Of a DNA stretch of 64,000 nt, positions 17,805 to 26,243 are shown piece by piece. This stretch comes from Edaphocola aurantiacus. Lineage in GTDB: Bacteria > Bacteroidota > Bacteroidia > Chitinophagales > Chitinophagaceae. Under the pieces are notes generated by a model that was given only the letters and a program-made list of their open reading frames with translations, was not told the DNA's origin and did not search any database. Numbering within the stretch: position 1 is the stretch's first letter; each line of letters begins with the position of its first letter. The position numbers and the translations under genes are program-made. Location: the NCBI RefSeq assembly GCF_019797745.1, contig NZ_VOSI01000005.1:124001-188000 (forward strand), given 5' to 3'.

Positions 17805-20800
17805 ATGTTAGGATTTTTATCAAAGCTACTTGGTGGCAGTAAGTCTGAGAAAGATATTAAGAAACTTCAGCCAATCGTTAAACAAGTTAATGAGCACTTC
17901 GAAAGTTACCGTTCATTATCTAACGATGAGCTTAGACATAAAACACAGGAATTCCGTGCAAGAATCAGTGAATATTTAACGGATATAGATGCACAGATTG
18001 CTGCCCGCAAAACAGATGCTGAAGCGATTGAAGACCTGCATACACGCGAAGCGGTACTGAACGAAGTTGATAAGCTGGGTAAAACAAGAAACGAGAAGTT
18101 AGAGGAAGTTCTGGAGCAGATTCTGCCGGAAGCGTTTGCTGTAATGAAAGAGACTGCACGTCGCTTTGCTGAAGGCCAGCCGCTGGTATCTACTGCAACT
18201 GAACTGGATAAAGAAATGGTTGCCCAGGGACGTACAAATTTACGTCTGGAAGGAGACCAATCAATATATAATACAAGCTGGCAGGCTGCCGGTGTAGATG
18301 TAACCTGGAACATGGTACACTATGATGTGCAGCTGATCGGTGGTACGGTACTGCATCAGGGTAAGATCTCTGAGATGGCTACCGGTGAGGGTAAAACCCT
18401 GGTATCCACACTGCCTACTTACCTGAATGCACTTGCCGGCCTTGGTGTGCACCTGGTTACGGTAAATGATTACCTCGCCCGTCGTGACTCTGAGTGGAAC
18501 GGTCCTGTGTTTGAATGGTTAGGATTAAAAGTAGACTGTATCGACAAGCATCAGCCAAACTCTGCTGCACGTCGTAATGCATATAACGCAGATATCACTT
18601 ACGGTACCAATAACGAATTTGGTTTTGACTACCTGCGTGATAACATGGTACATCGTCCGGAAGAGATGGTGCAGCGTAAACACCACTTTGCCGTTGTGGA
18701 TGAGGTGGATAGCGTACTGATCGATGATGCACGTACTCCGTTGATCATTTCCGGTCCGGTACCTAAAGGTGATGATCAGCAATTCCAGTTCCTGAAACCA
18801 AGAATTGAGAAAATCGTGGAAGTGCAGAGACGCGTGGTGAACCAGGCCCTGAACGAAGCGAAGAAACTGATTAAAGAAGGTAAAGCGGATAAAGATACCG
18901 GCGGTCTGCAATTATACCGTGCCTTTAAAGGTATGCCTAAGAATAGTGCGATTATCAAATTCCTGAGTGAAGAAGGTAACCGCCAGATCATGCAGAAGGC
19001 AGAAAACCATTATATCGCAGAACAACAGCGTAATATGCCTAAGGTATATGAAGAGCTGTATTTCTATATAGATGAAAAACAAAATAGTGTAGACCTTACC
19101 GAAAAAGGTCTGGCAATGATTACCGGTGATGCAGAAGATACCAGCTTCTTTATCTTACCGGATATCAGCACAGGTCTGGCTGCAATTGAACGCAACAACG
19201 AGAGCGAAGAGGTTAAAGCACAACAGAAAGACCTGCTGTTACAGGACTACGCTGCAAAAGCAGACCGTATCCACTCTGTACAACAATTACTGAAAGCGTA
19301 TACTTTATTTGAAAAAGATGTAGAGTATGTCGTGATCGATGATAAAGTGAAGATCGTAGATGAGCAGACCGGCCGTATTATGGAAGGTCGTCGTTATTCT
19401 GATGGTTTACACCAGGCGATCGAAGCAAAAGAAAATGTACACATCGAAGCAGCTACGCAAACCTTTGCGACGGTAACCTTACAGAACTACTTCCGTATGT
19501 ACCACAAATTAGGTGGTATGACCGGTACTGCCGAAACAGAAGCAGGTGAGTTCTGGGAGATCTACAAACTGGACGTGGTAAACATTCCTACCAATCGTTC
19601 TATCCAGCGTAAAGATCAGCAGGATCTGGTGTACAAAACCAAACGTGAAAAGTATAAAGCTGTAATCGACGAAGTAGAAGCACTGCGTGCTATCGGCCGC
19701 CCAATCCTGGTAGGTACTACTTCTGTAGAGGTTTCTGAGTTGCTGAGCCGTATGATGCAGCAACGCAAAATTCCACATAATGTATTGAATGCCAAGCAAC
19801 ATGCCCGTGAAGCTCAAGTAGTAAGTGAGGCTGGTTTGCCAGGTGCTGTGACCATCGCTACCAACATGGCGGGTCGTGGTACGGATATTAAACTGGGTGA
19901 AGGTGTGAAAGAAGCTGGTGGTCTGGCCATTATCGGTACAGAACGCCATGAGAGCCGTCGCGTAGACCGTCAGTTACGTGGTCGTGCAGGTCGTCAGGGA
20001 GATCCGGGTAGCTCACAGTTCTTTGTGTCACTGGAAGATGAACTGATGCGTTTATTTGGTTCTGAGCGTATTGCTGCCCTGATGGACAGAATGGGCCATA
20101 AAGAAGGTGAGGTACTGCAACACAGCATGATCTCCAAATCTATCGAACGTGCACAGAAAAAAGTAGAAGAAAATAACTTTGGTATACGTAAACGTTTGCT
20201 GGAATACGATGATGTAATGAATGCACAGCGTAACCAGATTTACAAACGCCGTCATAATGCCCTGTTCGGAGACCGCGTAGCGATCGATATCGACAATGCA
20301 ATGTATGATGTAGCCAGCGACCTGATCGCTCAGTTCCAGGAAGGCATGAAATATGAAGCCTGGACGCTGGAAGTAATCAAACACCTGGCCTTCGAACCAC
20401 AACTGACTGCAGAGCAGGCTGGCAGCAATAATGCCGCTGAACTGTTATACGATGAGGCGAAAGCTTTCTATCAGCACAAATCCAACACTATGCGTGAGAT
20501 TATGCTGCCACAGTTCATCAACATTAAAGAGCAAAGCCAGGGTCAGATCCAGTATGTGATGATTCCGTTCTCTGATGGTGTGAAAGGTATGCAGGTGCAG
20601 GTAACTCTGGACGAGGCAATTGAAAAAGAGATCAAACCGGTAGTGGAAAGCCTGGAGAAATCTATTACCCTTGCCCTGATCGACGAAGCATGGAAAGATC
20701 ACCTGAGAGCAATGGACGATCTGAGAACATCTGTACAGATGGCCTCTTACGAGCAGAAAGATCCTTTACTGATCTATAAATTCGAAGCATTCGAACTGTT

Positions 20801-21125
20801 CAAGAAAATGCTGATGGAGACAAATAAAAGCATTATGTCTTTCTTATTCCGCGCCGGTGTACCGGTTCAGGAAGAACCACAGGAGCACGTACAGCAGATC
20901 CCGCAAGAATATGCAGATTTTGAAGAGCTGTTTGATAACAGCCAGGAAATCGATCGTCGTGGTGAAGCATATGCTGCTGATGAAAATGATTACTATACCG
21001 AAGATCATGTTGAACCTAAGCAACAACCGGTTTCGGTTGAGCCTAAGATCGGTCGCAATGATCTGTGCCCTTGCGGTAGCGGTAAAAAATACAAACAATG
21101 CCACGGTGCACATGCTCCTGAGTAA
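17805..21125 (+). CDS. secA: Preprotein translocase ATPase SecA
   Basis: The 1106-residue motor drives unfolded preproteins through SecYEG. Walker A is TGEGKT at about 193-198 and the helicase-type motif is AVVDEVDSVLIDDARTPL. Later come TNMAGRGTDI, QLRGRAGRQGDPGSS and the C-terminal zinc/SecB-binding motif CPCGSGKKYKQCHG. It is about 200 residues longer than E. coli SecA because of an insertion around residues 325-450 (VNQALNEAKKLIKEGKAD onward), which is usual in this phylum. The start MLGFLSKLLGG at 17805 is chosen; the GTG at 17760 would add an unusual polar extension. A strong terminator follows, so it is monocistronic. Confidence 0.97.
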   Translation: MLGFLSKLLGGSKSEKDIKKLQPIVKQVNEHFESYRSLSNDELRHKTQEFRARISEYLTDIDAQIAARKTDAEAIEDLHTREAVLNEVDKLGKTRNEKLEEVLEQILPEAFAVMKETARRFAEGQPLVSTATELDKEMVAQGRTNLRLEGDQSIYNTSWQAAGVDVTWNMVHYDVQLIGGTVLHQGKISEMATGEGKTLVSTLPTYLNALAGLGVHLVTVNDYLARRDSEWNGPVFEWLGLKVDCIDKHQPNSAARRNAYNADITYGTNNEFGFDYLRDNMVHRPEEMVQRKHHFAVVDEVDSVLIDDARTPLIISGPVPKGDDQQFQFLKPRIEKIVEVQRRVVNQALNEAKKLIKEGKADKDTGGLQLYRAFKGMPKNSAIIKFLSEEGNRQIMQKAENHYIAEQQRNMPKVYEELYFYIDEKQNSVDLTEKGLAMITGDAEDTSFFILPDISTGLAAIERNNESEEVKAQQKDLLLQDYAAKADRIHSVQQLLKAYTLFEKDVEYVVIDDKVKIVDEQTGRIMEGRRYSDGLHQAIEAKENVHIEAATQTFATVTLQNYFRMYHKLGGMTGTAETEAGEFWEIYKLDVVNIPTNRSIQRKDQQDLVYKTKREKYKAVIDEVEALRAIGRPILVGTTSVEVSELLSRMMQQRKIPHNVLNAKQHAREAQVVSEAGLPGAVTIATNMAGRGTDIKLGEGVKEAGGLAIIGTERHESRRVDRQLRGRAGRQGDPGSSQFFVSLEDELMRLFGSERIAALMDRMGHKEGEVLQHSMISKSIERAQKKVEENNFGIRKRLLEYDDVMNAQRNQIYKRRHNALFGDRVAIDIDNAMYDVASDLIAQFQEGMKYEAWTLEVIKHLAFEPQLTAEQAGSNNAAELLYDEAKAFYQHKSNTMREIMLPQFINIKEQSQGQIQYVMIPFSDGVKGMQVQVTLDEAIEKEIKPVVESLEKSITLALIDEAWKDHLRAMDDLRTSVQMASYEQKDPLLIYKFEAFELFKKMLMETNKSIMSFLFRAGVPVQEEPQEHVQQIPQEYADFEELFDNSQEIDRRGEAYAADENDYYTEDHVEPKQQPVSVEPKIGRNDLCPCGSGKKYKQCHGAHAPE

Positions 21126-21144
21126 GTAGCACCCGGTTTTTATG

Positions 21145-21183
21145 AAAGAGGCGGTAAGCATTATGCTTACCGCCTCTTTTTTG
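21145..21183 (+). terminator. Intrinsic terminator of secA
   Basis: A 16-bp stem (21145-21160 with 21164-21179) is followed by a run of T residues, 20 bases after the secA stop. Confidence 0.92.
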
Positions 21184-21395
21184 CTTTTAAACTAAACAAA
21201 AGTATTGTGGTTAATAGGTGTAGTTATAAAAAGTAACAGATAGAGGAAATAAACAGTACAAAAGTTAGGAGCAAAGAAAAGTGCAGCAATGAAACTGTGT
21301 ATAGGTTTGTATCTGTAATCAGGTTGCAATCTTTACCGGGAGTAATAAGTCCTCTGAAAGCCTGTATGAAGTGGAAGGGGCGAAAAAAAATCTAT

Positions 21396-21881
21396 ATGAA
21401 AATTATAAAATTGTTTTGTGCTTTAATGTTTTGTTTCCTTGTAGGATCCTCTTGTGCAATTGCACAAAAGAAGATTGGTGCTATTGAAAATGGCCTGCCG
21501 GTACTTAGAACAGATGAAAGCAGGATAAAAAATTTTCTGGTTACTTCTGGATATGCTGCTGTAGAATCTATCAATATAGCCACAGATAACAAAGTGTATG
21601 TATTGCAGATTATCGTTGTGTCCAAAGATGGAACGAGAGCATTATTAGCAAAAAAACTACTTAATGAAGGAGGCTCTTTGATTATTGATAATGAAAGTGT
21701 TGGCAACGACCTTATGTACAAACATACCTGTTCCGGCAACCCCTGTAGCAATTGTGATTTTACCGGAACTTTTGATATAGGTTGTAAATGTGGTAAAGAA
21801 ACAAATGGCCGATGCAATCACACCGTTTCATCAGAACTTTCTTTCCCATATCCGGAGTTTTATGCGGCAATAGCTAATTGA
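21396..21881 (+). CDS. Small secreted cysteine-rich protein, unknown function
   Basis: From the ATG at 21396 it is 161 residues with a signal peptide (KIIKLFCALMFCFLVGSSCAIAQ). A mixed alpha/beta middle and a Cys-rich segment around residues 109-135 follow, with seven Cys in a pattern C-x5-C-x2-C-x8-C-x-C-x7-C near the end of the chain. That segment could hold disulfides or a metal. The signal sequence contains GSSC, so lipid attachment at that Cys is an alternative to cleavage after AIAQ. The frame extends upstream to 21297, but without any signal-like start. No family is recognised. It lies in an AT-rich stretch with the next gene. Confidence 0.6.
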   Translation: MKIIKLFCALMFCFLVGSSCAIAQKKIGAIENGLPVLRTDESRIKNFLVTSGYAAVESINIATDNKVYVLQIIVVSKDGTRALLAKKLLNEGGSLIIDNESVGNDLMYKHTCSGNPCSNCDFTGTFDIGCKCGKETNGRCNHTVSSELSFPYPEFYAAIAN

Positions 21882-21989
21882 TCATGTTAAACGTTTGTTT
21901 AGGTTGTTTCACATTGAACAAAATAGGAACTGCCTTGTCTATAAGGTAGTTCCTATTTAAATATGCTCCTTTGTAATGCAAATTTTGAG

Positions 21990-22577
21990 ATGATGCACTA
22001 TATACACCAACTACTAACTGCCACTGTAATTTGCGTTTTGAGTTTGTCTATGAGTTCCTGTAGCTTTTTACAAGCACAGATTCCAGATAACAAATACACA
22101 ATTACTTCCGAAAAATTAGATGCTATCATTTCAAATAATGATACTAATGTTATTGTGTTATACGCTACATGGTGCGATGGTGCTAAAGAAACAATAGATC
22201 AGTTTTATAAAGAAGCACAAGACAGTATTAACAACAAGAAGCTGCATAAGAAAATAGTATTGTTATTAGCTGATGATAAAGTGGATACAGCAGTTTTAGA
22301 AAGGCACAGAAGCTGGGGTATGGAGTCGTATTATATTCCATCATCTGGTACGTCTGCAATTGAGCATAGAAGCAGTATAAAACAATTTATAAATCAATGT
22401 TTCCCAAAGAACAAAATTGAGTGGTTAGGTATGGGGTTTAAGGTTCCAGCCGAAATTATTGTTGCCCCAAATAAAGTAATTCTAAATAAGAAAGATGATA
22501 TGCAAGCTACTCGATTTGTTATTGAAAGAATTTTAGGTTTTCCTGTAGGTAAAATAGAAGTGGTGAATGCAAAATGA
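21990..22577 (+). CDS. Thioredoxin-fold lipoprotein with a degenerate active site
   Basis: It has about 195 residues from the ATG at 21990 (another ATG follows directly). A lipoprotein signal is clear: hydrophobic core, then SMSSC. NVIVLYATWCDGAKETIDQFYKEA follows the pattern of thioredoxin strand 1 and the active-site helix, but the CxxC reads CDGA, so the resolving Cys is missing. VPAEIIVAPNKVIL matches the cis-Pro region. It cannot be a normal thiol-disulfide oxidoreductase; a holdase or structural role, or use of a single Cys, is possible. It lies in the AT-rich accessory stretch after secA. Confidence 0.65.
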   Translation: MMHYIHQLLTATVICVLSLSMSSCSFLQAQIPDNKYTITSEKLDAIISNNDTNVIVLYATWCDGAKETIDQFYKEAQDSINNKKLHKKIVLLLADDKVDTAVLERHRSWGMESYYIPSSGTSAIEHRSSIKQFINQCFPKNKIEWLGMGFKVPAEIIVAPNKVILNKKDDMQATRFVIERILGFPVGKIEVVNAK

Positions 22578-22644
22578 TTAAATAGCAATATCATCCCGTC
22601 ATAAAAAATAGAATGCCCATTACGGCTTTCTCCGGGGGCAGGAG

Positions 22645-22749
22645 ATGAGTTTTGATTCTTTACGGCATCATTATGAACAGCACTCGGTTGAGGCGCAAAA
22701 CAGATGGTCAGACAGTCTGGAATCGGCAAACGAAAAACAATTGAAATGA
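22645..22749 (+). CDS. Candidate 34-residue protein with overlapping terminator
   Basis: An ATG at 22645, preceded by GGAG, opens a 34-codon frame ending in TGA at 22747-22749. The peptide is polar and helix-prone, beginning MSFDSLRHHYEQHS and ending SANEKQLK. A perfect 12-bp hairpin (22744-22755 with 22760-22771) followed by T residues overlaps the stop codon, as expected of a short gene ending in its own terminator. No homology is known to me. It could also be the tail of a decayed gene, since an in-frame stop lies a few codons upstream. Confidence 0.35.
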   Translation: MSFDSLRHHYEQHSVEAQNRWSDSLESANEKQLK

Positions 22750-22773
22750 TATACCATGCGGTATATCATTTTC
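22744..22773 (+). terminator. Intrinsic terminator-like hairpin
   Basis: A perfect 12-bp stem around an ATGC loop, then TTTT. It would end transcripts from the thioredoxin-like gene or the small frame at 22645 before the receptor gene. The rest of 22578-22959 holds no other gene that I can support. Confidence 0.65.
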
Positions 22774-22933
22774 TGTTTACGGGCAGCAATTGCAACACTT
22801 CGTTTTTGTTTACCGAGCGGTTAACAACATTCACCGAAGTGCTGTTGATGATAAGCTCATGATGCCGATACCTTTGTGCAACAAAAGAACAAAATCCCCC
22901 AGATGGGGGTACAAAAAAGAAAATACATCAACC

Positions 22934-22941
22934 TAATTTTG
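22934..22941 (+). promoter_or_regulatory. -7 element of the outer-membrane barrel gene
   Basis: TAATTTTG matches TAnnTTTG, 19 bases before the ATG at 22960. A TTG at the proper distance is not present, so only half of the promoter is supported. Confidence 0.45.
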
Positions 22942-22959
22942 TACCGTAAATTCCTAATT

Positions 22960-25491
22960 ATGAAGACTCTTCCACTGTTAATGACCGTTGCCGGCAGCCT
23001 TAGCATATCCCTGGCTCAGGCACAAACTACTGCACCTCAGATCACCGTTCCGACTGTAGAAGCGGCCGATGTGAGTGCCGTAACGGTTACCGGTACTGTA
23101 CTGGATGCCAATACAAAACAACCGGTAGAAATGGCCAACGTCGTATTGACAGGCGCCAATAAAAAGCAGTACTTTGCCTATACCGATGAAAGCGGAAAAT
23201 TTGCTATCGAAAGCGTGCCGAATGGTGCTTATAAATTCTCTGCATATTTTGTAAACTATAAAAACTTTGAACAGGATGTAACCATCAGTTCCGGTACTTC
23301 CGATGTAGGTACCGTTAACATGACTACTTCAACTACACTTAAAGAAGTAACGGTTACTGATTTCAAAAAGATAATTGAACAACGCCCGGATGGTATCAAC
23401 TACAACGTAGAAAATGATAAATCCAATCAGGGTACTTCTGCTACTGATGTACTGCGTAAAGTACCGATGGTAACCGTAGATATGGAAGGTAATGTACAGC
23501 TGAGAGGTAATAGTAATATCAAAGTACTGATCGACGGTAAGCCTTCTGAGCTGATGGCCTCTTCTGTAAAAGATGTACTGCGCCAGATTCCTGCAGATAA
23601 TATCAAAAGTATTGAAGTACTGACCAGCCCTGGTGCCAAATATGATGGTGAAGGTGCTTCCGGTGTCATCAATATCATTACCAAACGTAAATTGGTTAAA
23701 GGTTTGAGCGGTACCGTATTTGGTGCACCAAGCTATAATATAGACCGCGATCTGCTGATGGGCCATGTTGGTGCCAACATCAATTACCGTCAGGGTAAAT
23801 GGGGGGTAAATACCAGTTTCGGTTTCAGCCGCTGGGCTATGGTACTGGACAGCAAAGGTGGTCGTACTGATGCACCTGGAACTGCAAATGAAGCGCGCCT
23901 GGAGCAGACGCAGCATATGCTGGGTTATGGTAATTTCGGCTGGAGTAAATTAGGTGCCGATTACCAGATTGACTCCCTGCAGTCTATCCAGGCCAGTGTA
24001 AACTATAACCCGGGTACCTGGAACCAGGAAATGCAGACAACAATGTTCTACCCTGCACCGAATAGAACTAACATTTTGCGTGATATTAATCAGAAGAACC
24101 CGAGAAATACAGTAGGAGTAAATGCTGCTTATTCTAAAAAATTCAAGAATAATCCTAAACGTACTTTAGATGTACTGGTGGCGTATTCTGCACAATCGAT
24201 GAACGCTGGATATACGCTTAACAGTACTGATCTGGACAGTAATAAAGTTACGTACAAGGAAATCAATGATAATAAGACTAAAAATAATGAAGCAACCCTG
24301 CAGGTAGATTATGTTGAACCATTAAAAGGCAAAAATCAGAAACTGGAGTTCGGGGTTAAAGCGATCAATCGTGAAATCTCCAGTGATTACAGTCTTCAAA
24401 ATTGGTTTAAGTCTAATGGACAAGCAGATTATGTGGTTGATCCAAGAAGAACAAACTTTTTGAAATATAATCAGCTGGTAGGTGCAGCTTACGGGCAATT
24501 GACTACGCCTTTGAGTAAAAAAATAAGCATGGTTGCTGGTGCCCGTTACGAGATTACCCATATTAACGGTAATATCCGTGATAATAATGGTGGTGATTTT
24601 ACCCTGCCGGTATTCAACAACTTCCTGCCGAATGTGGTATTCATGTACGATCTGAAGAACTTCAATAAACTGAAGCTGAGCTATAACAAACGTATCGAGC
24701 GCCCTTCAATCGAATTTGTAAATCCTTATATTGACTACAGTGATCCGCTGAACTGGAAACAAGGTAATGAAAGACTGGTGCCGGAAAGAACGCATAATAT
24801 TGAACTGGGCTATAGTACTTTTATCGGTCGTTCGAGTATTAACCTGACTGCTTTCCACCGTTATACTGACAATGCTATTGAAGCAACTACAATTGTAGAT
24901 ACGAGTAATGGGATAAGTATGACAAACTACGGCAATATCGCGAAATCTAATATTACTGGTGTTGACCTGTTTGCAAGCAGCACTTTCTTTGGTAAACTGA
25001 TGATCAACCTGAATGGTAGTGCTTATTACAAACAACTGAACGGTACTATTACAGATAATAAGAACAATCTGATAAAGATTAAAAATACCGGTTGGGAGGT
25101 AAGAGGTAATGCTTATGCCAACTATACGATCAATGATAAATTCAGCCTGAACGGTTTCGGTATGCTGAATGGTAATCAGGTACAACTGCAAGGTAATCAA
25201 GGCGGATGGTACTACTACTTCATCGGTGCGCAGATGAACATCCTGAAAGGTAAAGGTACAATCGGTGTTGCTGCAGAAAACTTCCTGACGGCTAAGATCG
25301 ATATCCCGACTACCTACCGTTACCAGAATGCTACTTATGATATGATGACTACCTATGTAGGTCGTGGCGTAAGACTGAGCTTCAACTATAACTTTGGTAA
25401 AATGCAGTACGGTAAAGAAAAGGCCGTTAACAACGATGACCTGAAGAAAAACAACTCCGGACAAATGGGCGGAGGAATGGGCGGAAATTAA
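22960..25491 (+). CDS. TonB-dependent-receptor-like outer-membrane beta-barrel protein
   Basis: The 843-residue protein has a signal peptide (KTLPLLMTVAGSLSISLAQAQ) and a carboxypeptidase-regulatory-like domain at about 35-125 (VTGTVLDANTKQPVEMANVVL, FAIESVPNGAYKF). A plug domain covers about 140-240 (VLRKVPMVTVDMEGNVQLRGN, IKSIEVLTSPGAKYDGEGASGVINI), followed by a long beta-barrel (outer-membrane beta-barrel family of TonB receptors). The Gly/Met-rich tail (GQMGGGMGGN) replaces the usual terminal aromatic residue. No TonB box was identified and no SusD partner is adjacent, so it is unlikely to be a classic polysaccharide importer. Uptake of a metal chelate or peptide, or adhesion, is possible. 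A terminator follows. Confidence 0.88.
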   Translation: MKTLPLLMTVAGSLSISLAQAQTTAPQITVPTVEAADVSAVTVTGTVLDANTKQPVEMANVVLTGANKKQYFAYTDESGKFAIESVPNGAYKFSAYFVNYKNFEQDVTISSGTSDVGTVNMTTSTTLKEVTVTDFKKIIEQRPDGINYNVENDKSNQGTSATDVLRKVPMVTVDMEGNVQLRGNSNIKVLIDGKPSELMASSVKDVLRQIPADNIKSIEVLTSPGAKYDGEGASGVINIITKRKLVKGLSGTVFGAPSYNIDRDLLMGHVGANINYRQGKWGVNTSFGFSRWAMVLDSKGGRTDAPGTANEARLEQTQHMLGYGNFGWSKLGADYQIDSLQSIQASVNYNPGTWNQEMQTTMFYPAPNRTNILRDINQKNPRNTVGVNAAYSKKFKNNPKRTLDVLVAYSAQSMNAGYTLNSTDLDSNKVTYKEINDNKTKNNEATLQVDYVEPLKGKNQKLEFGVKAINREISSDYSLQNWFKSNGQADYVVDPRRTNFLKYNQLVGAAYGQLTTPLSKKISMVAGARYEITHINGNIRDNNGGDFTLPVFNNFLPNVVFMYDLKNFNKLKLSYNKRIERPSIEFVNPYIDYSDPLNWKQGNERLVPERTHNIELGYSTFIGRSSINLTAFHRYTDNAIEATTIVDTSNGISMTNYGNIAKSNITGVDLFASSTFFGKLMINLNGSAYYKQLNGTITDNKNNLIKIKNTGWEVRGNAYANYTINDKFSLNGFGMLNGNQVQLQGNQGGWYYYFIGAQMNILKGKGTIGVAAENFLTAKIDIPTTYRYQNATYDMMTTYVGRGVRLSFNYNFGKMQYGKEKAVNNDDLKKNNSGQMGGGMGGN

Positions 25492-25548
25492 TCTTCCCTG
25501 ATACAAAAAGAATCATACCTTTTTTTCATACAATCCCTTTTATTTTCT

Positions 25549-25583
25549 AGGCTGTCTCAATTCTTTGAGACGGCCTTTATTTT
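25549..25583 (+). terminator. Intrinsic terminator of the barrel gene
   Basis: A 12-bp stem with one G-T pair (25549-25560 with 25565-25576) around TTCT, then a T-rich run. Confidence 0.8.
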
Positions 25584-25620
25584 TTAGCTTACATCCAAAA
25601 CCGCATTAGAAATGCATGAA

Positions 25621-25657
25621 ATTTTAAGGCGCAAGTTTCAAACTTGCGCCTTAAAAT
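25621..25657. repeat. Perfect 18-bp palindrome with one-base centre
   Basis: Bases 25621-25638 are the exact reverse complement of 25640-25657. The core is GGCGCAAGTTT/AAACTTGCGCC. It lacks a T-tract in either direction beyond its own stem ends and is one of several palindromes in this convergent gap. It resembles a REP-type intergenic repeat. Confidence 0.75.
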
Positions 25658-25681
25658 AGCCGGATGATAAGACCATAAACC

Positions 25682-25730
25682 AATAGCTCCATTTCACAAT
25701 GCTCAGTTAGCATAACGAAATGGAGCTATT
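25682..25730. repeat. 14-bp stem-loop with inner stem
   Basis: Bases 25682-25695 pair exactly with 25717-25730. The 21-base loop contains a second short stem (ATGC with GCAT), and TTTAC follows on the + strand. It may act as a terminator for either convergent gene, or be a repeat unit. Confidence 0.65.
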
Positions 25731-25799
25731 TTTACACTCAGACTTTTTACTTTTGAATTTCTTAAACTGACTATCCACATTTAGTCAACTATTTTACTT

Positions 25800-26190
25800 G
25801 TCCTTTTGTCCGGCAACAAAAGGACCAAAAATGCCTTTGTTTTCATCAAAGCGATTGCATAGCACTGCCATTTTGTACCGTTGCGTGCCCTGATCGTTTG
25901 AGCTTAACGTGTGATCCGCTCGCTGCTCAACGATCGCATCTCCACTCCAAAATGGCTATCGCTGTGATGAAAACAACAAGCGATCCGTACAGTACAGATC
26001 GCTCGAAAGGCCTTATAAATCCGGCGTTAATAAAATCATTGGCTCGGTCGATAAAGTCGGAAACCACTGTCTGAGCGCAGCGAGTCTGGTTTGCGACCGA
26101 CCGACACATTGATTTTTAGCCAGGGATTTATACAGCCTTGATTTTTTGGCGCTACCTTTTGCATCAAGGCAAAAGGTAGCCATAGAAATT
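25800..26190. repeat. Highly palindromic intergenic element bounded by two related hairpins
   Basis: The left edge is a 10-bp hairpin (25800-25809 with 25816-25825, core CCTTTTGT). The right edge is a 12-bp hairpin (26151-26162 with 26169-26180, core ACCTTTTGC). Between them lie a long imperfect palindrome (25836-25874 against 25948-25980), nested inside it GATCGTT/AACGATC arms near 25892 and 25935, and an AGCGATC/GATCGCT palindrome at 25979-26003. A minus-strand frame inside it (25927-26109) begins with TTG or ATG-less context and is probably not a gene. Together with the neighbouring palindromes it fills the 750-base gap between two convergent genes. It is probably a dispersed non-autonomous repeat, or a structured RNA. 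Confidence 0.55.
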
Positions 26191-26243
26191 AACGCGAGGA
26201 AAAAGGCAAATCTTTGTTTCCTGTATGCGGATAATCAATTTTC

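Noticed and set aside
25927-26109. 60-codon minus-strand frame in the palindromic element
   Set aside because: It overlaps strong nested palindromes and has no signal, domain or start context. It is more likely a by-product of the repeat.
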